Below are positions 6,951 to 15,188 of a DNA stretch of 64,000 nucleotides, one piece after another. The stretch covers positions 3,854,501 through 3,918,500 of the forward strand of contig NZ_CP102267.1 in NCBI RefSeq assembly GCF_025148125.1. Reading direction: 5' to 3'. Under the pieces are notes generated by a model. The model was not told where the DNA came from. It searched no databases and worked only from the letters and a program-made list of their open reading frames with translations. Made by a program: the position numbers and the translations under genes. How positions within the stretch are numbered: the stretch's first letter is position 1; the number at the start of each line of letters is the position of its first letter. The stretch comes from Blautia wexlerae DSM 19850. GTDB lineage: Bacteria > Bacillota > Clostridia > Lachnospirales > Lachnospiraceae.

Positions 6951-9371
6951 TCAGTCAATTTTCAGAATCATATTCAGGATTCTTCTTGCGCTGAGACGGA
7001 TTTCTTCTTCAGTAATAAATCCTTTTTCGTATGCTTCTTTTATGCGTTCCGGATATCCTGCTGCCATCTTGATATCGTTTCCTGCTTTTGTTTCGCGATA
7101 GTGTTCTCCGAATGTCCACCAGTCTGTTGTAACTATTCCGTCGAATCCCCATTCATCACGGAGAATACCTGTCAGGAGTTCTTTATGCTCTGAAGTATGA
7201 ATGCCATTAAGCAGGTTATAGGAAGACATAATCGTATACGGATGAGCCTCTTTTACAATGATCTCAAACTGTTTCAGATAAATCTCACGGAGTGCTCTCT
7301 CTGATACTCTGGAATCAGAATCCTTACGGTTTGTCTCCTTATTATTGGCTGCAAAATGCTTCACACTTGCTCCGATATGCTGAGACTGGATGCCTCTTAC
7401 CACAGCTGCACCTGTCTTTCCTGCAAGGTACGGATCTTCAGAATAATACTCAAAGTTACGGCCACAGAGCGGGCTTCTGTGAATGTTGCAGGCAGGAGTA
7501 AGCCAGATACTGATATTATTTTCTTTTACTTCTTCCGCTCCTGCTTTACCAACTTTCTCTACCAGTTCTTCATCCCAGGTGCTGGCAAGAAGTGTGGCAC
7601 ATGGCCAGGCAGTTGTGTTCACTCCGCATTTCGGAAGAATACGAAGTCCGGCTGGTCCGTCTGCAGTCATCACATTCGGGACTCCGTATTCCGGAAGATT
7701 TCCCATTCCAAATGTATTGGCACATCCTGTGTTTGGCTGTCCGCCAAGGAGATTGATACAGTCATCCAATGTCAGGATATCCATAAACTCATCCAATGTC
7801 ATTTTACCATCTGCTACATCAGAGAAGCGAACTCCCTTGGAATCAAGAAAATCAAGAAAGTCTATTCCTTTTTGTCCTCTTGTATCAGGGCATGGAAGAC
7901 CGATGGCATATTTATCCTGTCTCGGAAGTCCTTCTTCTTCCACATATTCACGCTGTGGAAGTTCCTCATAGGAACCGTCCGCAAGCATACGTTTCTGAAG
8001 ATGATATGGCGCTGCTTTCCGGCTTAACTGCTCAGTTACTGTGTCTTCTTTTACTACATATGTAAAGTCGATCTTCGCTGCATCTCTTACATTTGTACCG
8101 ATATAGATCGCATATTCTCCTGCCTCCAGAACATAGGCTGATCTGCATACTTTACCCAGATCATCGTAGGATGCCATCTGATTCACAGGAATTTTCAGGG
8201 TAAGAATCTGACGTTCACCCGGCTGAAGAAGACTGGTCTTTTTGAATGCCCCCAGTACTTTCGCAGGCTTTCCAAGTTTCCCCTGTGGTGCTCCGTAATA
8301 GAGCTGGATAACTTCTTTTCCTGCTGTTTTTCCTGTATTGGTTACTTCAGTAAGAACTGTGATCACACCGTTTTCTTCGGAAACACCAGTCATCTTCCAG
8401 TCGAAGTCTGTATAGGAAAGTCCAAACCCAAACGGATAATTTACTCTTTCCGCTGCACCCGGAATTGTTTCAAAGTAACGGTATCCCACATAGATATCTT
8501 CTGTGTAATCTACATAGAATGCAGACTCATGGAAGTTTGCTGTGGATGGATAATCTTCCAGATCTTTTGCATAAGTATCGGATAATTTACCGGATGGATT
8601 AACATCACCACAAAGTATATCTGCTGTTGCAAGACCACCTTCCATACCGCCCTGCCATGCCATCAGTACTGACTGGATCTCATCGCAGTCTCTGAACCAT
8701 TTCGTGTCCACGATACCGCCAACATTCATCACTACGATTACATGTGTGAATGCTTTCTTTACTTTCTCTACCATGATATTCTCTGCATTTGTCAGGCAGA
8801 AATCACCGTTTTCAAAAATCTTCGCTGACAGCTCGGAGTTTCTTTTTTCCTCTCCATCAAGAACGTATCCGTCCTGTGCAGCTTCACATTTTCTGTCCCA
8901 TCCTTCGCCTGAGAAACGACAGATGGTAATGATTGCAGTATCTGTATATTCTCGCGCTTCATTCAGAAGTTCATCCGGAAGCTCCGGCTCAACTGTCATA
9001 CCCGGTACGGCACCATCTTCGTACTGTTTCTGAATATCTTCCGCATAATATTTCGCAAGTTTATCGAAAACTTCTACTTTCCCCTCATCCTCTTTAATCT
9101 TCATGCCCTCATAAAGATTACGGATGTATTCTACAGTTACATCGCCGCTTCCTCCGCCGCCTTTTACGTAGTCTACAGTACCCTTACCAAAGAGTGCGAC
9201 TTTCGTCCCTCTCCGGATCGGAAGTGTATTTTTCTCATTTTTCAGAAGGACCATTCCCTCTCCTGCTGCCATTCTGGAAAGTGCAATGTGTTCTTTACTT
9301 CCTGTAACTCTCCGTCCATCTTCTCCCAGCGGAAGCACAGGCTGGAAGAAGCTTCTCTGCCATTTTGCCAT
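6951..9371 (-). CDS. GH3 beta-glucosidase with permuted domain order
   Basis: 806-aa cytoplasmic glycoside hydrolase family 3 enzyme with no signal peptide. The usual order is reversed: residues ~20-300 form the alpha/beta sandwich domain (GEGMVLLKNEKNTLPI), then a fibronectin-III-like domain (~340-450), and the TIM barrel comes last (~515-806). The barrel has the substrate loop KHFAANNKETNR and the predicted nucleophile D750 in GIVTTDWW. This layout is known for rumen and gut beta-glucosidases (Butyrivibrio, Ruminococcus albus type). It would release glucose from cello-oligosaccharides or plant glucosides. The start follows GGGAGGATTAAAATA. Downstream on the same strand is a MATE remnant. 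Confidence 0.92.
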   Translation of the reverse strand: MAKWQRSFFQPVLPLGEDGRRVTGSKEHIALSRMAAGEGMVLLKNEKNTLPIRRGTKVALFGKGTVDYVKGGGGSGDVTVEYIRNLYEGMKIKEDEGKVEVFDKLAKYYAEDIQKQYEDGAVPGMTVEPELPDELLNEAREYTDTAIITICRFSGEGWDRKCEAAQDGYVLDGEEKRNSELSAKIFENGDFCLTNAENIMVEKVKKAFTHVIVVMNVGGIVDTKWFRDCDEIQSVLMAWQGGMEGGLATADILCGDVNPSGKLSDTYAKDLEDYPSTANFHESAFYVDYTEDIYVGYRYFETIPGAAERVNYPFGFGLSYTDFDWKMTGVSEENGVITVLTEVTNTGKTAGKEVIQLYYGAPQGKLGKPAKVLGAFKKTSLLQPGERQILTLKIPVNQMASYDDLGKVCRSAYVLEAGEYAIYIGTNVRDAAKIDFTYVVKEDTVTEQLSRKAAPYHLQKRMLADGSYEELPQREYVEEEGLPRQDKYAIGLPCPDTRGQKGIDFLDFLDSKGVRFSDVADGKMTLDEFMDILTLDDCINLLGGQPNTGCANTFGMGNLPEYGVPNVMTADGPAGLRILPKCGVNTTAWPCATLLASTWDEELVEKVGKAGAEEVKENNISIWLTPACNIHRSPLCGRNFEYYSEDPYLAGKTGAAVVRGIQSQHIGASVKHFAANNKETNRKDSDSRVSERALREIYLKQFEIIVKEAHPYTIMSSYNLLNGIHTSEHKELLTGILRDEWGFDGIVTTDWWTFGEHYRETKAGNDIKMAAGYPERIKEAYEKGFITEEEIRLSARRILNMILKID

Positions 9372-9443
9372 TATTTTAATCCTCCCTTAATTCTCCTTAG
9401 TCAAGCAGATAAAATCATCCGCTTCGCTACTTGCTTGATTTGG

Positions 9444-10058
9444 TTAAAGTTCTTCCTTCAAAAATGCAAAAGGTTCTTCATCCTGAAGGAAATGCATAAG
9501 CTGATATGCACACATGATTGCTACATTTTCTTCACGCAGAATCCTCTTTACTTCTTCTCTGTCAGCAAGCACAACTTCGATTTCTTCGGAATCCTCCTGT
9601 GCCGCTTTACTGATTTCACCTTCCGCATATCCATAAACAGTTGCGCAGGATTCATCTGTCATTCCAACCGTTGTGAAATAAGGTCTCTCAAATGCAGGAT
9701 CTACTTTCAGCGGTGTGAATTTCAGTCCTGTTTCCTCGTACATTTCTCTTACTGCACCCTCATGGAATTCTTCGTTCGATTCTACCAGACCTGCCGGGAA
9801 TTCGTAGATGTATCCGCCGATTGCATATCTGTACTGACGTACCAATACAACCCTGTCTTTTTTCTCTCCGTAAAGACTGTAAATAATTACACCATCCGGA
9901 GTATTTTTACCTGTTTTTATTTTTAATTCGTTAATACTCTTCGCACGGGATGCCACAAAATATGACACAGGAGTGTTGTGAATGCTTGTTGCATTTAAAT
10001 GGTACAAATTTAAAAATTTACAATCTGTCAGTTTTTCAATATTGTGTATCTGTCCCAT
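9444..10058 (-). CDS. Nudix hydrolase (ADP-ribose pyrophosphatase-like)
   Basis: 204-aa Nudix protein. The Nudix box is complete (pattern GX5EX7REUXEEXGU) and reads GLVESNEEFHEGAVREMYEE followed by TGL. The region before it (VRQYRYAIGGYIYEFPAGLV) is typical of ADP-ribose/NDP-sugar pyrophosphatases. The expected reaction is hydrolysis of a nucleoside diphosphate derivative to NMP plus a phosphate ester. The start has AAAGGAAG upstream. It stands between the GH3 gene and the HepT/MntA pair with the same strand but separate spacing. Between it and GH3 (9403-9447) is a weak copy of the GATTC.GTTAA repeat. Confidence 0.85.
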   Translation of the reverse strand: MGQIHNIEKLTDCKFLNLYHLNATSIHNTPVSYFVASRAKSINELKIKTGKNTPDGVIIYSLYGEKKDRVVLVRQYRYAIGGYIYEFPAGLVESNEEFHEGAVREMYEETGLKFTPLKVDPAFERPYFTTVGMTDESCATVYGYAEGEISKAAQEDSEEIEVVLADREEVKRILREENVAIMCAYQLMHFLQDEEPFAFLKEEL

Positions 10059-10098
10059 AATGGATACTTCCTTTCGCTTTCTATACCTTCGCTGATTA

Positions 10099-10488
10099 TT
10101 ACAGCCAATTTTCTTCTATCTCTGTTTTTAGTTCGCAAAACATCTGATAAAACTCTTCTTTTGCATCAGCTATAATTCCTAACGCAATTTTCTGATTGTA
10201 AGAATGTGTAACATTATTTCTTGCCTGCAATGCACGAAGCCACTGCTCCTCATCTCTTATCATTCCTGCTTTATAGGCAGTCTTCAGAATGATTTTCGGT
10301 GAACCTGTTGCTCCCTCTGCATATCCATGAATCTCCAGTATTTCTTTCATCATTTTCCATGACTGCTCAAAACAAATTTCATACAATCCTACGAGTCCGG
10401 TAATCACTACATTATCATATGGTTCTTCATAATTATAAATATCTTTCATGTTAGACAGTGCATTGCAGAAATTCTCATATTTTCTCAT
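10099..10488 (-). CDS. HepT-like HEPN toxin (nucleotidyltransferase substrate-binding family)
   Basis: 129-aa all-helical HEPN protein of the HI0074 group. The RNase motif RX4HXY is intact: R90, H95 and Y97 in ARNNVTHSYN. In the studied HepT/MntA systems this protein is the toxin, an RNase, and the Tyr of this motif is AMPylated by the partner nucleotidyltransferase, which neutralises it. The start lies inside the partner gene (14-bp overlap), consistent with translational coupling, and the partner comes first in the operon. Function is inferred from the motif and the pairing. Confidence 0.85.
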   Translation of the reverse strand: MRKYENFCNALSNMKDIYNYEEPYDNVVITGLVGLYEICFEQSWKMMKEILEIHGYAEGATGSPKIILKTAYKAGMIRDEEQWLRALQARNNVTHSYNQKIALGIIADAKEEFYQMFCELKTEIEENWL

Positions 10489-10768
10489 ACAAAATCCTCC
10501 CTTCCTTCTCTATAGATTCTCTTAATTCATCCTGCATGTCACGATCAAGATTTACAATATCATACTCCAGAAGAGTACTTGTCTCTTCATCCACATCTAA
10601 CGCAAACCTTGCAAAATCTCCTCCTGTGACTGCAATATCTATATCACTTGTTCTTCTGAAATCTCCTCTTGCTCTCGAACCAAAAAGAATTACTTTTTCA
10701 ATATCATATTTTTGCGCAAGGTTTCGGATTTCTTCTATAACTTCCGGTCTGATTCCTGTATCATTCAT
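10475..10768 (-). CDS. MntA-like minimal nucleotidyltransferase antitoxin
   Basis: 97-aa nucleotidyltransferase of the MNT type. It has the catalytic GSX10DXD motif: G30-S31 (LFGSRARGDFRRTSDID), D42 and D44. It probably AMPylates the HEPN toxin encoded next to it. It is the first gene of the two-gene unit and overlaps its partner by 14 bp, a normal layout for this family. No strong inverted-repeat operator is visible upstream (10769-10870). Confidence 0.87.
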   Translation of the reverse strand: MNDTGIRPEVIEEIRNLAQKYDIEKVILFGSRARGDFRRTSDIDIAVTGGDFARFALDVDEETSTLLEYDIVNLDRDMQDELRESIEKEGRILYEKI

Positions 10769-10874
10769 TTTATAAACCTCACATTCCGATGTTTATATCG
10801 TCTGTTTTATCTTACCATATTATCGTATCTTTTTTAAGTCTGTCTGACAATTTCCGTAATTATTTTTTACACAT

Positions 10875-10925
10875 AAAAAGAAGAACAGCCGCAGATTTTT
10901 CATCATACGGCTGTTCTTCTTTTTT
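10875..10925 (-). terminator. Terminator after ribU
   Basis: Long perfect hairpin, AAAAAGAAGAACAGCCG and CGGCTGTTCTTCTTTTT, 44 bp past the ribU stop. T runs on both strands make it bidirectional in form. Confidence 0.85.
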
Positions 10926-10969
10926 ATTTATTGTGCTGCCAATTTATTTATTCTTTATCAGATATAAAA

Positions 10970-11605
10970 TCAATCTCCCTTGAGCACCACGCGGATTCTC
11001 TTATAAATCAGGAATACGATCAGGGATGTCAGAGCATATTTGAATATGTTGAATGGGAAAATGATCATTGCTGCAAATGTAAGAAGATTATTTACAGAAC
11101 TGTGTACTGCACTTCCCATTTCGATAAATGCTTCTACCGGCATTCCAAAAGCCTTTCCGTATGCCGGAAGTAACACGAATGCATTGATAAAGCATGCAAC
11201 TACTGCTGTAAGTACGGTTCCAACTGCCATTCCGATCACTGCATGTTTTCTGCTCTTAACAGATTTATAGCGGTAGATCAGACCTGCCGGAACTGCAAAT
11301 GTACATCCAAAGATGAAGTTTGCCACATCGCCTACACCTGCTGTCATAGAGCCCTTTGTTACCAGATGCACAAGAATCTTCACCAGCTCGATCAGTACAC
11401 CTGCGATCGGTCCCATTGCAAATGAGCCAACCAGTACCGGGATTTCTGAAAAATCCAGCTGATAAAAAGTCGGTGCCAGGAAAGGAAGCGGAAACTCCAG
11501 ATTCATTAAAATTCCTGCGATAGCGCCAAGCATGGCTATCTGTGTGATGGTTCTCGTCTTACTCCTTGCTACCACATTTCCATTTCTTAATACCTGTTCA
11601 CTCAT
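10970..11605 (-). CDS. ribU: Riboflavin ECF transporter S component RibU
   Basis: 211-aa membrane protein with about six helices, the substrate-binding S component of an energy-coupling-factor importer for riboflavin/FMN. The N-terminal helix matches the S-component pattern (KTRTITQIAMLGAIAGILMN), followed by FPLPFLAPTFYQLDFSEIPV, typical of RibU. Assignment is confirmed by the FMN riboswitch in its leader. The frame is open from 11653, but the ATG at 11605 has AAAGGAGAG upstream and is used here. The ECF ATPases and T component are not in the window, as is usual for group II ECF systems. Confidence 0.95.
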   Translation of the reverse strand: MSEQVLRNGNVVARSKTRTITQIAMLGAIAGILMNLEFPLPFLAPTFYQLDFSEIPVLVGSFAMGPIAGVLIELVKILVHLVTKGSMTAGVGDVANFIFGCTFAVPAGLIYRYKSVKSRKHAVIGMAVGTVLTAVVACFINAFVLLPAYGKAFGMPVEAFIEMGSAVHSSVNNLLTFAAMIIFPFNIFKYALTSLIVFLIYKRIRVVLKGD

Positions 11606-11690
11606 ACTGTTTCTCTCCTTTGAAATTATTCTTTGTTTAAAAGAAAATTCCACAAGCTTTTTATATAATGAAGATTTTCTTCAACATATA

Positions 11691-11718
11691 AAAAAACCCC
11701 GGATCATATATCCGGGGT
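11691..11718 (-). terminator. Expression-platform terminator of the FMN riboswitch
   Basis: CCCCGGAT-CATAT-ATCCGGGG hairpin followed on the minus strand by seven T residues, between the aptamer and ribU. FMN binding is expected to favour this terminator and lower ribU expression. Confidence 0.9.
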
Positions 11719-11744
11719 AATGAGCACGTATGGTAAATATCGCG

Positions 11745-11876
11745 TGTTCTTCTCTCATCCAGACTATACTGTCGGTCCTGGAATTCCACCAGATCAGCCG
11801 CCGAAGCGGGTCGCGGACTATAACCGCCGGTAGGGAATCTCAGCTGATGCTGATCACCACAACCCCGAAGAATTTT
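11745..11876 (-). promoter_or_regulatory. FMN riboswitch (RFN element)
   Basis: Minus-strand RNA with the conserved RFN blocks in order: TTCGGGGTTGTGG at the 5' end, ATTCCCTACCGGCGGTTATA, AGTCCGCGACCCG, GATCTGGTGGAATTCC, ACCGACAGTATAGTC, then TGGATGAGAGAA closing the stem. All six helices can be traced. A terminator follows, so control is probably transcriptional, with ribU the regulated gene. Confidence 0.97.
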
Positions 11877-12118
11877 CTTTTATTTGCGTCTGATTATACT
11901 ACATACAGATATCTATTGTCAATACAACTATTCCATTACGCTCCTCTATTGACTTTGCTTTTCCAGGCTATTATAATAAATCCAGAAAACGAAAGCCTGC
12001 TAATAAAAAGTCAAGTGTTTTTTTGAAGAAAATTTCAAAAATCCGATTTGATATTTTGTGCATAACTTTTAAGCCGCCAGAAATGCCGGCTTTGAAAGTG
12101 GTGATATAGAAAAGGGTG

Positions 12119-13335
12119 TTATTCTGTCTGTTCTAAGTTCCGCAGACATTCTTTGACTTTACCATAGTAAATGCGTAAGAACTTATTCGCTCCGGCTGTC
12201 ATGTAGACATAGTAAGGCTTTCCCTGAGACCGTTTTTTGTCAAGAAAACGGTACACCGGATCGGCTTCAGGAGCATTTTGCAACAAGGTTGTCATGATCT
12301 GAAACAATGTTTTGCGCAGCCTTGCGGATCCGACCTTTGAAGCCCTGTTGCTCTTTGACTTGTCTTTGGCCGGATTCATCAACACCGGGGTCTACGCCCG
12401 CAAAGGCGGTCAGTGCTTCCCTGTGGGTAAACCGGGATACATCGCCGATCTCAGCGATGAGTGGGGACCATAGGTTTTCCCAACGCCATAGATGCCCATT
12501 ACGGTGCTGTATTCTGGAAGTGTGGATGCCAGTTCGTTCATTTCCCTGCGGAGTCGTTCTACATGTTCGGAGGCAAGATTTAACTGCTTTGGATGCTTTC
12601 TTTGGATCAACAGCTTATAAGTCTTCTCCTTTGGAAAGACGGCAACCAACTCCTTCGAGGCATTAAACAGTTTTTCTGGCTTGTCCTGCTGAAAGATATA
12701 GTGGTGCTTCTTACAGAAAGACATGTAGCGTTCTGTAAATGCCTTTAACCCAATCTTGCGGACACAATCCGCATGCCAGAAAGAATAAGCATAGTCAACC
12801 CATTTTTCACTCCCGTCCTCACGGGTGGGGCTGTCAAAGAGTTTGTTTACACCAGGATAAGTATTATCCAACAGTGCAATCAGATTTGCTTTTGCGGCAA
12901 CCTTTTGTTTCATAAAGAAGCTGAATTGAGAGTTTAAAGTTTTTAACTGAGTACGTGTATTGTCCATACCTGAATATTGGCGCAGTTCCGTCCAGTTGTC
13001 AAGCGTATAGCGGGCAATTTTGCGGGCATCCGCCGGATCCGATTTCACCTTGCGCAGGGAGTTGTTGCCAAAGTTTTTAATCAGGTGAGGATTTACAATG
13101 GAAATAAACAATCCACCTCGGATAGAGCCTTTATCATAGGCTCATGATATCTACCCGTACACTCCATAACGATCTTTGTGGTGCCGTCTAATGAACTCAA
13201 ATAATCTGCCAGTTCATTGAGGTTTTGGGATGTGTGGGAGACATCAAAGGGCTTGCGGATCACAGTGCCGCCAGGCTGCAGGACTGCAACGGTGCTTTTA
13301 CCCTTTGAAACATCAATACCTACTGCGTTGTACAT
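12119..13335 (-). pseudogene. Frameshifted IS110-family transposase
   Basis: Remains of a ~405-aa IS110-type (DEDD) recombinase. The start at 13335 has GGAGG upstream and gives MYNAVGIDVSKGKSTVAVLQ, with the first catalytic Asp. Next come VMECTGRYHEP (catalytic Glu) and KSDPADARKIARY (Asp pair). The frame breaks near 13100, again near 12460 (MGIYGVGKT then the SPLIAEIGDVSRFTHREALT frame), and again near 12360, after which SKSNRASKVGSARLRKT, the C-terminal IS110 signature, is read. Three single-base shifts make it non-functional as a single protein. Its DNA-bridging RNA region would lie upstream (13384-13560). Confidence 0.9.
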
Positions 13336-13383
13336 TCTACGTACCTCCAAAAGTGAATTTGCATGGATTCCAGCATTTCTCAT

Positions 13384-13560
13384 TGCCTATTCAATCTCCT
13401 GGGGTATCAAACGAACGTGAAGTAGTAGTTCAACCTGCATAAATCGAACGGCTGCAATGACAGGCTGGCTGACAGGCTTTCGTACGGACGCCAATGGTCC
13501 TAGGAGGTGTCGTCAGACCGATGCCTAATCATTATACAGCTTAAACAATGAGAGGATTAA
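13384..13560 (-). ncRNA. Candidate remnant of IS110 non-coding end / bridge RNA
   Basis: About 175 bp of non-coding DNA between the IS110 start and the next gene. In IS110-group elements the 5' non-coding end encodes a ~180-nt bridge RNA that pairs with target and donor DNA. Length, position and orientation fit, but I could not derive its loops by eye and the IS boundary is uncertain. Because the transposase is broken, any bridge RNA would be inactive in cis. Confidence 0.3.
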
Positions 13561-13621
13561 GTCCCAACTGGCTGTTGGGTACTGAAACCCTACACTTATA
13601 TATTAGGAGGAGGTTTTCAAT

Positions 13622-14101
13622 ATGAAAACATGGACAAAGAAGTTCCAGAAAATGTTAACACTGATACTTGCCATCTGCCTCGTTACCGGCTACATGGGAT
13701 TCTCAAATGTGCAGGCAGCTACCGGAAAGTCAGGTACAACCTACTATGATACCTGCATAAATGGAAAAAAAGGCGGAACAATAACAACCAATGGCACAAA
13801 ATACTATATGTCAGGCACAAGAAAGGCTATATGTAAGGGGAACACTCTGACAATGTATGCGTCATTTAATACTTCCAAAAACGGAATATTAAACAGCCAA
13901 AACAAAAAAGCATATATAAAATACGGAAAACATACATTTAAACTTACTTCCAAGACCAAATACTATTTTTCCGGAGGTGAAGCTCCCAACGATTATTGCT
14001 CAAAATCCGCTTTCATGTCTACCATGAGAAGCATGAATGGATTAGGTCTGCGCATTAAGGTAACCAATGGAAAAGTTGTTGAGATGTCTTTCAATTCATG
14101 A
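13622..14101 (+). CDS. Small secreted protein, unknown function
   Basis: 159-aa protein with a clear Sec signal peptide: basic MKTWTKKFQK, hydrophobic MLTLILAICLVTGYMGF, likely cleavage after NVQAA. The mature part (~125 aa) is rich in Lys, Thr, Tyr and Gly, with two cysteines near the N-terminus (DTCINGKKGG, KAICKGN) and a third at NDYCSKS. It appears beta-rich and has no recognised domain. AGGAGGAGG precedes the ATG and a hairpin terminator follows. Its promoter lies within or next to the IS110 end. Function unknown. Confidence 0.75.
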   Translation: MKTWTKKFQKMLTLILAICLVTGYMGFSNVQAATGKSGTTYYDTCINGKKGGTITTNGTKYYMSGTRKAICKGNTLTMYASFNTSKNGILNSQNKKAYIKYGKHTFKLTSKTKYYFSGGEAPNDYCSKSAFMSTMRSMNGLGLRIKVTNGKVVEMSFNS

Positions 14102-14107
14102 TACCAC

Positions 14108-14146
14108 AAAAGCCGCAAAGCTGGAAATTCCCACTTTACGGCTTTT
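14108..14146 (+). terminator. Terminator of the small secreted protein gene
   Basis: AAAAGCCGCAAAG and CTTTACGGCTTTT arms (one C/A mismatch) followed by GTTT, seven bases after the stop. Confidence 0.8.
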
Positions 14147-14298
14147 GTTTAACTTGTCATTATTTTTTCCGAAACCATTCTTTTTTCTCTGTTCTCACAA
14201 CCCATCCCTGAGAAGATTTTCATCTCATCAGGCACTTTTCATAAGTCAGACGAATATTTGTAATATTAAAGCAGGAGACTCACTTCATTGATAAAATT

Positions 14299-14439
14299 TT
14301 ACTCTGCCTGATCAATATTATCAACCCTACAGCCCGCTAATACAACCATTCCAGGATTAGAAAAACAGGAAATCACTGCCAGACAAATGAAAAATATATA
14401 ATATCCCGGTATTTTGTAGTTCATAAGTATTGCTGCCAT
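14299..14439 (-). CDS. Small putative membrane peptide (46 aa)
   Basis: An ATG at 14439 preceded by GCGAGGTGAAAACT opens a 46-codon frame (MAAILMNYKIPGYYIFFICL, then AVISCFSN...). It has one hydrophobic segment of about 18 residues and three cysteines. A good ribosome site supports translation, but there is no homologue I recognise and no clear promoter. It could be a chance frame. The rest of the 14147-14609 gap shows nothing else I can name. Confidence 0.35.
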   Translation of the reverse strand: MAAILMNYKIPGYYIFFICLAVISCFSNPGMVVLAGCRVDNIDQAE

Positions 14440-14609
14440 AGTTTTCACCTCGCTTATGTACAATCTTCTTTGATAATTGACGAACTACTGAGAATATGCT
14501 TTAATGGATTTAGCATAAATACTTCAGGAGAACAAACATAGTTCTCAACTATGCTTCTACACCAACGATACATGTATCATATCTCACAGAAAGAAATGGG
14601 GGAACACAA

Positions 14610-15059
14610 ATGGGACTTATAGCTATCAGCAGCATGGTATTCTTGGGCGGTATGTATCTGATGATCGCATTCGCATGGTGGCTTCTGCAGATCATTGCCA
14701 ACTGGAGAATCTTTACCAAAGCAGGGGAGGCCGGATGGAAAAGTATTATTCCAATATATGGCGATTATATTTCTTATAAAATCGCATGGCAACCTGCATA
14801 TTTCTGGCTGACATTGGTTCTTGGAATCGTATCTTCCTGCTTACAGGGAACTCTTGAAACAAACGACAGTTTAATGATCTCCATGATCATCGTACTGATC
14901 AAAATCATACTTGCCATAATCAGCATTATGTACAGTGTTAAGCTTGCAAGAGCCTTCGGCAGAGGCACAGGATTCGCCATTGGCCTTATTTTCTTACAGC
15001 CAATCTTCATGCTGATCCTTGGCTTCGGCGATGACAGATATTATGGGGCAGATAAATAA
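14610..15059 (+). CDS. DUF5684-type membrane protein
   Basis: 149-aa integral membrane protein with four or five hydrophobic segments. It has the family pattern: an aromatic first helix (MIAFAWWLLQIIANWRIFTK), the loop AGEAGWKSIIPIYGDYISYK, and a last helix ending FLQPIFMLILGFGDDRYYGA. The molecular role is unknown; members often accompany signal peptidase or secreted proteins. GGGGGAACACAA precedes the ATG. It is a single gene with its own terminator, between two genes for exported proteins. Confidence 0.8.
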   Translation: MGLIAISSMVFLGGMYLMIAFAWWLLQIIANWRIFTKAGEAGWKSIIPIYGDYISYKIAWQPAYFWLTLVLGIVSSCLQGTLETNDSLMISMIIVLIKIILAIISIMYSVKLARAFGRGTGFAIGLIFLQPIFMLILGFGDDRYYGADK

Positions 15060-15074
15060 GTATATATTAAATGG

Positions 15075-15107
15075 AAAATCCCCGGAACTTACGTTCCGAG
15101 GATTTTT
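15075..15107 (+). terminator. Terminator of the DUF5684 gene
   Basis: AAAATCC-CGGAAC-TTAC-GTTCCG-GGATTTTT hairpin with a T run, 16 bp after the stop. Confidence 0.85.
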
Positions 15108-15188
15108 ACATATATACAGATTACAGTTTATTATAGAATTCTGTTGTCAAAATATTCTTTTACCGTTTCACAGCAAAAATCAGAATTG

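Noticed and set aside
7356-8027. Plus-strand open frames of 160-220 aa within the GH3 gene
   Set aside because: Antisense to a fully conserved GH3 enzyme; compositions rich in Cys, His and Ser with no recognisable family.
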